DNA of 34,065 nt from an uncultured Armatimonadota bacterium (GTDB lineage: Bacteria > Armatimonadota > Fimbriimonadia > Fimbriimonadales > Fimbriimonadaceae). A program made the position numbers and the translations under genes. Position 1 is the stretch's first letter; the number at the start of each line of letters is the position of its first letter. The notes below the pieces were generated by a model. The model had not been told where the DNA came from, ran no database searches, and saw nothing but the letters and a program-made list of their open reading frames with translations. Positions 16,722 to 25,500 of the stretch are shown one piece after another. Location: NCBI GenBank assembly GCA_903927025.1, contig CAIYLG010000041.1, positions 1 through 34,065 on the forward strand. Reading direction: 5' to 3'.

Positions 16722-17957
16722 ATGAACTCGCTTTTGCTTCCAATCGCCCTCATTTGTTCGGCAGGTCTTGGCAACCCAGCTTCGACCGTCCAGTCGGGCT
16801 TTAAAGTGGTTCACCAGCCCGATCGCCAGTCAAAGCCGGAGGGCGATACCTGGGGGCGGATTGACGTTCAGATTCCGGCAGCGATGCAGTTTGTGGCCTC
16901 AGATTCGCCATCGCGCCAATGGACACCGACAAAGATCGGCTCCGCGTATCTTTCCGATGCTGACGGCCATCGGGTTCTTCTTGGACTCTTGTACCAGCCG
17001 ATGCCAGGTCAGACGTCTTACGGCTTCTCGCTCAATCGCGGCTACGGCTGGCATTGGACGCATCCCAGGCTTGAGTTGGAAATCACGGATCGGCCAACCG
17101 AGACGCTGAAGCTCAGGGACTTGCCGGAGAGAGAGTCCGCAAATCTTCCTGAGGCGCTCGTCTCAGCCAACTTCACGCTGGAGGCGGTTCATGACCTTCA
17201 AAAGGCTGGTCTTGGAGAAGACGAGCATCATCAGCCGTTGCCCTCCGTGCCTGGCTTCGTCTTGAGTCCCACCCAACCCCTCACACTGGGTCCGGGTGAA
17301 ACGGTAGAAGCCGCTCTCAGTGCAACCGACTCAGCTCCAGGTCTGGCTTCGCTGATGTTTCAAACCATCATCGGGCCTTCAGACAAGCCAGGAAAGATGT
17401 TCATTCCCTATGCCTATGCGGAAAGCACCAAGGTAGGCCGGATCGCGATCCGGCGCATCAAGAAGGGTCCCACTAGCTTTGAAGTGGAGGTGCCTGGCTG
17501 TCGCCTCGTCTCCCGCTTTGGCGGATCTGGATTTGAGCTGGACCATGACGCCACTGTGCATCTTCCCAATGGCTGGAAAGTCACCGTCCCCCGCCAGTAC
17601 TCGGGCCCGTTCCGGGATGTGAAGCGAGATTTGAAGCGGATCGACATCCGCTGCGATGTGATCACATCATTTGCCTTGAGATCCACCGGGACGTACGACG
17701 ATCAGGCGTACGAGCAGATTCGACGTTGGGACGCCGATCAGTCCAGCCGTGAATGGGGAGTTTCACTCGTCTCCCCAACCCCATCCGATCTCGGCCTCAG
17801 CTGGGTGCAGATTCGCGGCAACCACTTCACCGGATCTGAGTCCGACGCACCCGTGAAATACGGAGACTTCACCCTGAAGCTAAAAGTCACCGCCCTCGTG
17901 ACCCAGGAGCTAAGCCTGGAAGGCTACACGGTCAAGGTCACGCCAGCTAAACAGTAA
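16722..17957 (+). CDS. Secreted protein, unknown three-member family (paralogue 2)
   Basis: 411 residues with a signal peptide (MNSLLLPIALICSAGLG) but no proper lipobox, so it may be released rather than lipid-anchored. It aligns along its length with the flanking paralogues: GDTWGRIDVQIP, NRGYGWHWTHPRLELE, LKLRDLPERE, VPGCRLVSRFGGSGFELD, VPRQYSGPFRDVKRD, and PVKYGDFTLKLKVTALVTQE at the end. It starts 63 bp after paralogue 1 and could be in the same transcript. An inserted loop near residue 320-345 (TYDDQAYEQIRRWD) is absent from paralogue 1. No catalytic motif is recognised. A tandem duplication of its neighbour is the simplest origin. Confidence 0.85.
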   Translation: MNSLLLPIALICSAGLGNPASTVQSGFKVVHQPDRQSKPEGDTWGRIDVQIPAAMQFVASDSPSRQWTPTKIGSAYLSDADGHRVLLGLLYQPMPGQTSYGFSLNRGYGWHWTHPRLELEITDRPTETLKLRDLPERESANLPEALVSANFTLEAVHDLQKAGLGEDEHHQPLPSVPGFVLSPTQPLTLGPGETVEAALSATDSAPGLASLMFQTIIGPSDKPGKMFIPYAYAESTKVGRIAIRRIKKGPTSFEVEVPGCRLVSRFGGSGFELDHDATVHLPNGWKVTVPRQYSGPFRDVKRDLKRIDIRCDVITSFALRSTGTYDDQAYEQIRRWDADQSSREWGVSLVSPTPSDLGLSWVQIRGNHFTGSESDAPVKYGDFTLKLKVTALVTQELSLEGYTVKVTPAKQ

Positions 17958-17963
17958 CGGAGC

Positions 17964-17982
17964 GTCCCGACGGAGTCGGGAC
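17964..17982. terminator. Hairpin just after paralogue 2
   Basis: A perfect 8-bp stem GTCCCGAC/GTCGGGAC with loop GGA begins 6 bp after the stop codon. No T-run follows, so it may be a 3' stabilising or REP-like hairpin rather than a classical terminator. The rest of 17983-18219 has no gene or other structure I can support. Confidence 0.5.
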
Positions 17983-18219
17983 ACCTCGGCCGTGGCTTCA
18001 GCAGGCTTCCCCGGGGCCGGTTGGCGCGCGGGCACTTAGCCTAATTCCATCTAGTTTGAGATTCGAGCGACCCGGTAGGCCCTCCATTTGCTTTCAAGCA
18101 ACAAGATTTTGGGATCGGTCCCCTCGCCTGCCCGCGGCGGGAGAATGAGTCGCTCCCGAAAACTGGGTCGCTTGAATCTAAGATGTGAATCGCGCAGGTC
18201 GAGATGTAAAGCTTCATAT

Positions 18220-18275
18220 CCACGGGTAGGCGCATTGCGCCAACCCGTGGCTAGTTTACGTAACGTCTGCGACGT
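18220..18275. repeat. Solo inverted unit of the REP-like family, diverged but structure-conserving
   Basis: The large stem at 18220-18250 pairs CCACGGGT with ACCCGTGG and GGCGCA with TGCGCC. After CTAGTTT comes the small hairpin ACGTC-TGC-GACGT (18263-18275), where the array copies have ACCCC-TGCC-GGGGT. The small stem therefore has different bases but keeps its pairing. The unit lies 15 bp beyond the stop of the 18290-20920 gene and may protect or terminate that transcript. It is 10 kb from the RAYT gene. Confidence 0.88.
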
Positions 18276-18289
18276 ATTTCGGAACTATC

Positions 18290-20920
18290 CTAGTGCTGGC
18301 CTTGGGCTCGCTGCTCCATGAACTTGATGAAGTTCGGGTCGTCCATTACCATTCCGGGTTTGCCGCGTCGCTTTTTGAACTTGGGATCGGCGGGGTCGAA
18401 GGTGGCTTCTGGCTTGAAAACTCTGGGGTCGGATTGGATTGCCTTGTATGGGGTGAAGTCCGGCTTGTCCGTGAACATGTCGTCCAGAGGAGTCGCGAGG
18501 GCGTCGAAGAGGTTGTTGGGGCCCAGGCCGAAGATGTCGTAGATCGACCGGATGACGCTCATGATGCTGGTGTGGTCATGGCTCACGTAGTGGTGCTTGC
18601 AATACGGACCAATCGCGAGCACGAAGCTGCGGCATCGGTCCACGTGGTCGTTGTCTCCGCCCGGATCGTCCTCAGTGACAAATACCGCCATGCTCTTCCA
18701 CTCAGGGGTGTGAGACAGGTACTCGATGGTCTGGCCGAGGGCTAGGTCATTGTCTGCCATGTAGCTTGCCACGTACGGATACCCTTCTTTGGGGCGGGGG
18801 CCGGTGCCGTGGTCGTTGCAGTACGCGATGTTCAGGAAGCTAGGGATGGACTTCTTCTTGGAGCGGAACTGCTTCTCCAAGTCCTCTTTGAACCAGTCGA
18901 ACCGGGCGACGTCGGGGATGTTGGTGTTGAAGATTGGGAAGTCCCAGCACGTGTTGTCAAACAGCACCTTGGGAACCGGGAAGTTGATCGGTTCGACCGC
19001 GCCGGTCTTGGAGAACGGACCGTCCTCGTCCACACCGGGAAACTCGAACCCTTCTCCGTAGTTGCGGAAGCTGACGTGGCCACGATCCAGACCTTCCCAC
19101 ACGGAGCCGTTCTCCAGGTAGTCCTCCGGAATCTGCGAACCGTTGGACTCAAAGGACACATAGCGGCCTTTCGCATTTCCGGTTCCGAAGTGCCATCCCG
19201 CGTAATACAGTCGAGAGGTCCAGATGCTGGCGTAGACGCCGACCAGCCATCGGTGACCGTCTCCGCTCGCGCCGGGTTCCATGTAGAAGTTGTCGCTGAT
19301 TCCAAACTGCTTGGCAAGCGCCACATGGTTCGGCATGATCGGCACACGCTCGGTGCGGCCCTTCTCGCTGATCCACCCCTGGTCGCCATATTCGCTGTAC
19401 TTGGGTTCACCATCCGCACCGGGGACGGTGCCAAAAATGCCGTCGTAGGTGTGGTTTTCCTTAGTGATAAACACCACGTGCTTGATCTCTTTGGGGAAAT
19501 GCACGGTGCGCGTCAACGGACCGGTGAGGCCGTTGTTTTCCAAAACCTTCGCAGTCAATGAACTCAGCGAGCCCAAATGGTTGAGGTCGATGCGCTGAAT
19601 CAGGCCCGGACACTCGGCCGATCTTGGACGGTCATCGGTCTCGGACCGCTTGGTAAGGTAGCCACGAGGGCCGTAGCCAAGGCCGAACTGACTGCCTACC
19701 GACAAGGTGGCGTCGTCATCGGACAGCCTTGCCATTACGGGGTAGTAGCCAGCGGGGATGTGGCCAAGAACCTTGCCGGCCTTCGGATCGATCACGGCAA
19801 CCGCCTCAAGGCCGCTTTCGCAAACGTAGAGCCGAGATCCATCCTTGCTGATGGCGAGGCCGGTGGGAATCACGCCGCGAAGGCGCTCCACAAGCGGGGT
19901 TGGCGCAAGCTTGATGGTTTTGAGAAGCTTGAGGTTGGCGGCGTCGAAGACGGAGACGGTGTCGCTGTTGGCGTTGCTCACGTACAGCTTTCCGCCGTGA
20001 ACCACCAAGGCGTTTGGAGCGCTGCCGCCAACGGCCTTGCCGTGGTCGGCGGGGGCGTGGATCAGCATTCCGCTGATTGCCTTCTTAACCACGGTGGGGT
20101 TCGAAGGGGTTGAGACGTCGTAGCTCCAAACTGACTGCGCGTCCGGGGTGCCCGGCTTGCCGATACCCGGCACAAAGCGTCCCTCGAACTGCATTCCCTT
20201 TTCCGATTCCTTGGACGGAAACGCAAATGCGGGTCGGGTCAGGCCAGGGAGTCCGCCCTTTACTGGGGTGATCGCCGAGTAGTCAAACAGGCCGATGTTG
20301 GCCACATACACTCGGTGGGCAGCTTCATCGTAGGCAATCGCGTACGGTTCGCGGCCCGCTTTCACATGGCTGACAAGCTTCCGCGCTTCCAAGTCCACCA
20401 CGTCCAGCTCCTGGTTGGTGACGTCGACACCGTACAGGTATTTGCCGTCCGAGCGGATCGCGAGATCGTTGATGTACGAATCTTTGTCCTTTCCGGTATT
20501 GATCGCGATATCCCCGGGTCGCTTTTCCCAGGTTGCGGTATCGTACGCGCCGATCTCACCCTCATCTCCTTCGCTGACGTAGAGTGTTTTGCCGTCGGGA
20601 GAGAACACGGCGGCGGGGCTCCACTCCTTCTCTGAGATCATTTTGTGGCCGTTGGGGCTAAAAACGTGGATCTGCCGCTGGCTCATTCCAATCGTCGTCT
20701 TTCCGTCTGGACTGACGATGACGTTGAATAGGTCCTCACCCGTGTAGCTGCGCTCACCGATTGGGGTCACAAATCTGCCGTTGGGCAGGATCGTTCGTCC
20801 TCCTGGAGCCACATGGGCGGCGCGAATTCCAGCCGGGGCACCGAGGTGAGCCAATTGGGCGCTTAGGGCGGCGCGGTCTTGGGAAGCTACTGCCGCGAGA
20901 ATGAGCGAGACACAGATCAC
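18290..20920 (-). CDS. Secreted bifunctional YncE-type beta-propeller / phosphoesterase
   Basis: 876 residues. A short signal (MICVSLILAAVASQ) is followed by a YncE-like seven-bladed propeller to about residue 430, seen as repeats such as VIVSPDGKTTIGMS, AVFSPDGKTLYVSEGDEGEIG and GLAISKDGSRLYVCESGLEA. A phosphoesterase (AcpA/phospholipase C-like, alkaline-phosphatase fold) domain follows, with VVFITKENHTYDGIFG near 475-490, FGISDNFYMEPGASGDGHRW and AVFVTEDDPGGDNDHVD, which hold the expected Asn, Asp and His metal ligands. This fused architecture is a known family, usually periplasmic or extracellular, and probably acts on phosphate esters. The start is a GTG with AATAAT 6 nt upstream. It is divergent from paralogue 3. 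Confidence 0.93.
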   Translation of the reverse strand: MICVSLILAAVASQDRAALSAQLAHLGAPAGIRAAHVAPGGRTILPNGRFVTPIGERSYTGEDLFNVIVSPDGKTTIGMSQRQIHVFSPNGHKMISEKEWSPAAVFSPDGKTLYVSEGDEGEIGAYDTATWEKRPGDIAINTGKDKDSYINDLAIRSDGKYLYGVDVTNQELDVVDLEARKLVSHVKAGREPYAIAYDEAAHRVYVANIGLFDYSAITPVKGGLPGLTRPAFAFPSKESEKGMQFEGRFVPGIGKPGTPDAQSVWSYDVSTPSNPTVVKKAISGMLIHAPADHGKAVGGSAPNALVVHGGKLYVSNANSDTVSVFDAANLKLLKTIKLAPTPLVERLRGVIPTGLAISKDGSRLYVCESGLEAVAVIDPKAGKVLGHIPAGYYPVMARLSDDDATLSVGSQFGLGYGPRGYLTKRSETDDRPRSAECPGLIQRIDLNHLGSLSSLTAKVLENNGLTGPLTRTVHFPKEIKHVVFITKENHTYDGIFGTVPGADGEPKYSEYGDQGWISEKGRTERVPIMPNHVALAKQFGISDNFYMEPGASGDGHRWLVGVYASIWTSRLYYAGWHFGTGNAKGRYVSFESNGSQIPEDYLENGSVWEGLDRGHVSFRNYGEGFEFPGVDEDGPFSKTGAVEPINFPVPKVLFDNTCWDFPIFNTNIPDVARFDWFKEDLEKQFRSKKKSIPSFLNIAYCNDHGTGPRPKEGYPYVASYMADNDLALGQTIEYLSHTPEWKSMAVFVTEDDPGGDNDHVDRCRSFVLAIGPYCKHHYVSHDHTSIMSVIRSIYDIFGLGPNNLFDALATPLDDMFTDKPDFTPYKAIQSDPRVFKPEATFDPADPKFKKRRGKPGMVMDDPNFIKFMEQRAQGQH

Positions 20921-20926
20921 GCCGCT

Positions 20927-20932
20927 ATTATT
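20927..20932 (-). promoter_or_regulatory. Putative leaderless -10 element of the phosphoesterase gene
   Basis: AATAAT on the minus strand, 6 nt before GTG 20920; no Shine-Dalgarno sequence is present. The spacing equals that at the PadR gene and at the ribbon-helix-helix antitoxin gene. Confidence 0.4.
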
Positions 20933-21022
20933 TCAGCCCACGGGCACCAGACGACGACGTCTGAACCTAACCTTTACATTCCCCAAACAATCGACGCGAA
21001 ATCACCATGGAATTGCCAGTAA

Positions 21023-21052
21023 TTCTGTATGGAGGGCCAAACGCGCTAAAAT
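21023..21052 (+). promoter_or_regulatory. Possible promoter of paralogue 3
   Basis: TTCTGT (21023-21028) and TAAAAT (21047-21052) are separated by 18 bp. A leader of about 50 nt would precede ATG 21111. Weak match at -35. Confidence 0.3.
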
Positions 21053-21110
21053 GCGTGTGATCGTTGTTTTTGGGGCCGAATTTGGGCCTCATAGGGGTCC
21101 TTCAAAAAAT

Positions 21111-22418
21111 ATGAAACGCTTCTCAGGCCGGCTTGCATTTGGCGGAGCCATTGGAATTTCACTCTTGATGGCAGGTTGCCAGGCTAAAGAACCTGACGTC
21201 GTTGCCACTCTTCCGCCTCCTGCGGCACCCAAGCCAAAGGCCAAGACATACACCGAGTTCACGATCGTGAAGCAGCCAGACGAAAAGGCAACTCCACGCC
21301 GGGGCGCCTACGACCCAATCGTCGTTGGCGTTCCTCAATCGCTGATCGTTGCCCCCGATCCCAAAGCGACGGCACTCGTGAGCATGGGAACCGCACGCAT
21401 CGTTGACGATGCCGGACACTCTGCAAACCTTGGCAGTATCGACCAGCCAGGAAAGGATGAGACTGAGACCACCTTTTACATCACCCGAGGATTTTCTTGG
21501 AAGTGGTCGCATCCCAAGCTGGAGCTCACGCTGACCGGTAAAGCGCCTCAATTGCTTCCTTTGAAGGACCTTCCCGAACCGGAAGTGGTCGAGCTCACCG
21601 GCTCCCCCGCCCCCGCTGGCGTCAGCTGCGTCAGCGTGCCGGACCTTTCAAAGGCTGGCATCACGGCTTCCGATGACCGCGCGCCACTCACCGAACCAGG
21701 CATCGTTCTCAAGGGCGGCACCGCGTTTGGCGGAGAGTCCGATGGCGGCATCTCCTGCCAGGTTGTGCTGCTGGACACCCAAAGCGCCAAGGGGCTCGGC
21801 TTCGGCTTCCGAGATGCCGCAGCGCCTGCTGGCACCAAGTTTGTGCCCTTCCGATTTGCGGAGGCCACCTCAAAGATCCGCGCGGCGGTTCGAAAGACGA
21901 ACAGTATCGTGGAAGTCCAGGACGTTCAGTTCCCCGGATGCAAACTGGTTCAGAAGTTCAATGCAACCGGATTCCAGGTGGATAAGGACATCACCGTAAA
22001 GGGCACCAACGGCTGGTCGTTCACACTTCCTGCCCAGTACGACGGACCGAAGCGAGAGCCACGAAAGGACTCGCGCTCCATCGGGATCAATGTCATCGTC
22101 AACCCGCCAAAGGCGGACGCTCCTGCCGAAGAAGAAGGCGGCGGTGGCGGCGGACGACGAGGCAACCGAGCCCTCGCCGGTCTCCGACGACGCGACGTCG
22201 ACCGAATGAAGGGCTCCCCCACGTTCGAACTGGTCACTCCCAAGCCAGAAGAGTTCGGCCTGAGAAACGTGTTTGTGGGCGGCCACAACTACGTGAACCC
22301 AAAGGCAGACGGCCCCGTGAAGTACGGTGACTTCACCCTCCACCTCAAGGTCACGACGACGACGATCAAGGAAGTCTCAACCGACAACATCGTCATCCCG
22401 GTGACGAAGAGCAAGTAG
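21111..22418 (+). CDS. Secreted lipoprotein, unknown three-member family (paralogue 3)
   Basis: 435 residues from ATG 21111; the open frame reaches back to 20901, but only this start gives a lipoprotein signal (MKRFSGRLAFGGAIGISLLMAGC, quoted in part: lipobox LMAGC). Family landmarks are ITRGFSWKWSHPKLELTL, LKDLPEPE, FPGCKLVQKFNATGFQVDKD, LPAQYDGPKREPRKDSRSI, FGLRNVFVGGHNY and PVKYGDFTLHLKVTTTT. It differs from the other two by a Gly-rich insertion (EEEGGGGGGRRGNR) near residue 340. It is separated from paralogues 1 and 2 by the phosphoesterase gene, with which it is divergent. Function unknown; surface location inferred from the lipobox. Confidence 0.85.
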   Translation: MKRFSGRLAFGGAIGISLLMAGCQAKEPDVVATLPPPAAPKPKAKTYTEFTIVKQPDEKATPRRGAYDPIVVGVPQSLIVAPDPKATALVSMGTARIVDDAGHSANLGSIDQPGKDETETTFYITRGFSWKWSHPKLELTLTGKAPQLLPLKDLPEPEVVELTGSPAPAGVSCVSVPDLSKAGITASDDRAPLTEPGIVLKGGTAFGGESDGGISCQVVLLDTQSAKGLGFGFRDAAAPAGTKFVPFRFAEATSKIRAAVRKTNSIVEVQDVQFPGCKLVQKFNATGFQVDKDITVKGTNGWSFTLPAQYDGPKREPRKDSRSIGINVIVNPPKADAPAEEEGGGGGGRRGNRALAGLRRRDVDRMKGSPTFELVTPKPEEFGLRNVFVGGHNYVNPKADGPVKYGDFTLHLKVTTTTIKEVSTDNIVIPVTKSK

Positions 22419-22439
22419 CTAGGCACCTCGGTTGCAGTC

Positions 22440-22471
22440 AGCGTTCCTTTGCATTGAGAGGGAGGAACGCT
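22440..22471. terminator. Bidirectional hairpin between convergent genes
   Basis: AGCGTTCCT (22440-22448) pairs perfectly with AGGAACGCT (22463-22471) across a 14-nt loop. It lies between the convergent ends of paralogue 3 (22418) and the nuclease-helicase gene (22589). No clear T-run is seen. Confidence 0.5.
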
Positions 22472-22490
22472 GGCATCCGCCGGCGCGCGC

Positions 22491-22554
22491 CGTGATGCTT
22501 CAGCACACGGCCCTGGGATTCGGAATTGCTGGGGCATTTCTCGCGGGCTAAAGC
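22491..22554. repeat. Intergenic repeat family C, copy 1
   Basis: CGTGATGCTTCAGCACACGG and the following segment to CATTTCTCGCGGGCTAAAG match the segment at 30884-30946 with about a dozen differences. Both copies lie in intergenic DNA. The origin is unknown. Confidence 0.7.
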
Positions 22555-22588
22555 CGCGCTCGGCGTGCCGTCTGAAGACAGCGTTCCC

Positions 22589-25500
22589 TTATTTAAAATC
22601 TGCGCTCCGGCCGTGGGATCGGATTTTGCAGAAGAGGTTGATCAGGACCATCTCTTCCAACCCGCTCGCTGGGCCATGGGCAATTCTTGGGTCGCCGACG
22701 ACGATCGCCAGACACTTGGCGCGGCTGATGGCTACGTTAATGCGGTTCCGGTCGAGGATGAAACCCAGGCCACGGCTGCCGTACTCGCCGTAGCTGGAGC
22801 AGAGGCTGAGGATGCAGATGGGGGCTTCTTGGCCCTGGAACTTGTCCACGCTTCCGACTTTGGCTCCGGGCGGCAGCGCCGCCTTTAGGCCCGCGACCTG
22901 GGAGTTGTAGGGCGAGATGAACACGAAGTCATCCAAGGTCAGCGCCTGCGTCATCCCGGTTTTGTCCTGATACGGAATCCCATCCAGCTTTTCAAACAGG
23001 CCGACCGCTGCCTGGATTTCCGCGTCGCTGCGCTGGACGTCCCCGTCGTGCTCCACCCCCACGAAGACGATGCCCGCCTCCTTCCCCACCGCGTTGGCCT
23101 GCAGCGTCTGAAGGGCGCAGTCCGCCGCCGATTGCAGACGGCCCTCGTAGATGCTCTCCGAAATGAACTCGCACACCGCCGGGTGCATTCGCCGAGATTC
23201 ACCGAGGAACAGACCCAGGTTCTCCGGAACCACCGCATGAAACACGGGGGCATCAGGCAGGCTCGCCTTGGTGTCTTTGAGGGCGTACTGCAGAACCGAG
23301 AGCCCGGAATCGCCAGGATGGGTGCCCTGAATCGGCTGCTCAAGCTGCATCTGATCGCCGAGCAAAACCAGATTTTGGGTGGACCGCGCCATCGCCACCG
23401 CGTTTGCCATGGAGACCTGGCCCGCCTCATCGATGAACAGGAAGTCGAGCTGATCCGCCATGTCTCCCAGCGCAAACAGCCATGCCGTCCCTCCAAGAAT
23501 CCCGCCCTTGTAGGTCGTGGAAGCCGCGCCGTTCGCTGCAGGCTTGATGCCGGGATAGTCGTCGAAGATCGGGTCCTTGGCATCGCCGCCCGCCTTCACC
23601 CCCTGAATCTCTTCGCCCGCCTCCTTCATGGCGCGACCACACTCCCGCATCAGGTTGAGAATCGCCTTGTGGCTGTTGGAGGCGATTCCCACTCGCTTGC
23701 CGCTCGCCACCAGGTGGGTGATCATCCGCGCCGCGGTGTAGGTTTTCCCGGTGCCAGGCGGGCCCTGCACCAGCAGACAGCCGCCCGTCATTCCGGTGGC
23801 GACTCGCTTCCCCGCCTCCAGCAGCGTTTCACCAGGAAGCCGCATCATGGGCGCCGCGGGGATGCGATGAAGCAGCGCTTGGATGCAGGGTCGCATCTCG
23901 CCCGCCATGAGGGCCAGTCCGGTCGCTTCCAGACACCCTTCCATCGGCTCGGTGCCAACGATCTCGTACGGAATGAGGCAGCCCGCCTCGGGGAACTTTC
24001 CACCATTGTTCTTGTCGAGGGAAGCCTGGGTCGCCTTAAGCTGAAACTTGCCCGCCTTTGCGTCGAGGCCGATCAGCGATAGCTTCCAGTTACGCAGCCC
24101 CTGGAACATCACGGTGGGCTCCCCGGAGAGCTTGCACTCTTGGTCGGGATCAAATTGGTAGGTCTGGGCAAACGACTTCTTCTCGGGAACCGGCTCACCC
24201 ACCGCGGTGACGTCGGCGATGCAGGCGGGGTCGTCTCGCAGCTCCTCCGTCGTCGCCGCATCGCGGTCGAACATCCGCCAGTAGACCGGCTTGGCTTCTC
24301 GCACGTGAAAGTTCACCAGCTCCCCCATCAGCTCGGCGGTGGCATCCCCCTTGGATCTAAGGTCCTCGGCAAGGGCGGCTCGGCGCACGCGGTCTTCCTT
24401 AGGCTCCCTCGTCTCCTCCGGTTTTGGGTCAGCATCGGGCGGCGGAGCGTCGTCAGGGGATCTCAGCGACCAGAGCCAGTCCAGAAGCTCGGCGGTGGAT
24501 TTGCAGTCGTCTTCGTTGTAGTCGCGGATGTCCTGCAGAATCGAGCTCTCCTGCCAGGATGGGGACTGGCGCGACTCGATCCAGCGGGAGTACTGGATGA
24601 TGCTGTCGACGGCGGTGGCAACTTCGGTTTTGCGCTTTTGCCGGTACAGGCGCTCCACCCGTTTGATGGAGTAGCTGTCCTCCCCGATTCTCAGGCTGTG
24701 CCGAATGGTTTGGTACAGGTCCACAAACACGCGGTTGCGCAGGAGGTCGTCCACCTCATCCTGCCGGGTGGCGTGCCGAGTGCTTAACCTGCGGACGGCA
24801 CTGACCTCGTAGGCGGCGTAGTGGTAGAGGTGCATGTCCGGGTGTGCCTTCCAGCGGGCGTAGGCCCAGTCGATAAAGCCTTCAAAGGCGGCCTTCTCCG
24901 ATGCTCGATCGTGGGCCCACCAATCCAGGAACGGCGGCTCCGCGTCCAGAATCCAGACTCCAAACAGATACTCCAGCCCACCTGGCGTCAGCGGGTAACC
25001 CTCCATGTCAAAGAACACGTCCTGCGCGCACCGCTTGGGCAGGTTGAAAAGGCCCTTCCCGGTTTCGTCCGCCATCTTCTCGAACTCGGGCGGGGCATCG
25101 GGTTGTTCCAGGCGCTTCAGCTTGGTGGCGTGCTGTAGCCGGGCCTGGGCCGCCAGCTTGGCCAGCGACTCCTCCGCCATGCGCGGCACCTTTTCTCCCT
25201 CGACGTTGGCAAGTTGGGCCAGGGTTTCGATGCCGGCTGCCCTCAGCTTTTTGATCTGCCCGGAGGTGATGCCGGCGACCTGGGTGAGATGGTCGGTCTC
25301 TAAAAAGTACGCCTTGGCGTGGGAATCCCACCGGCCATGGTCGGCACTGGGCAGCGGTTCCGGACGGCTGCCCAACGCGGAGTCGAACTGCGCCTGCATC
25401 GCCAGGAAATCCGCCCGGAGCTGGCGATAGAAGTAGATGAAGTCTTCGGTCCGGAATTCGACACGCTCTTGGGTCCCGAGAATGATGCCGAACTTCTCGG

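Noticed and set aside
21111-21124. Fourth LacI operator-like site ATGAAACGCTTCTC at the start of paralogue 3
   Set aside because: It resembles the first operator, but it is simply the start codon and next codons of the gene, its right half is imperfect and it is not in a promoter. Kept only as a note because the gene is a paralogue of the operator-linked one.
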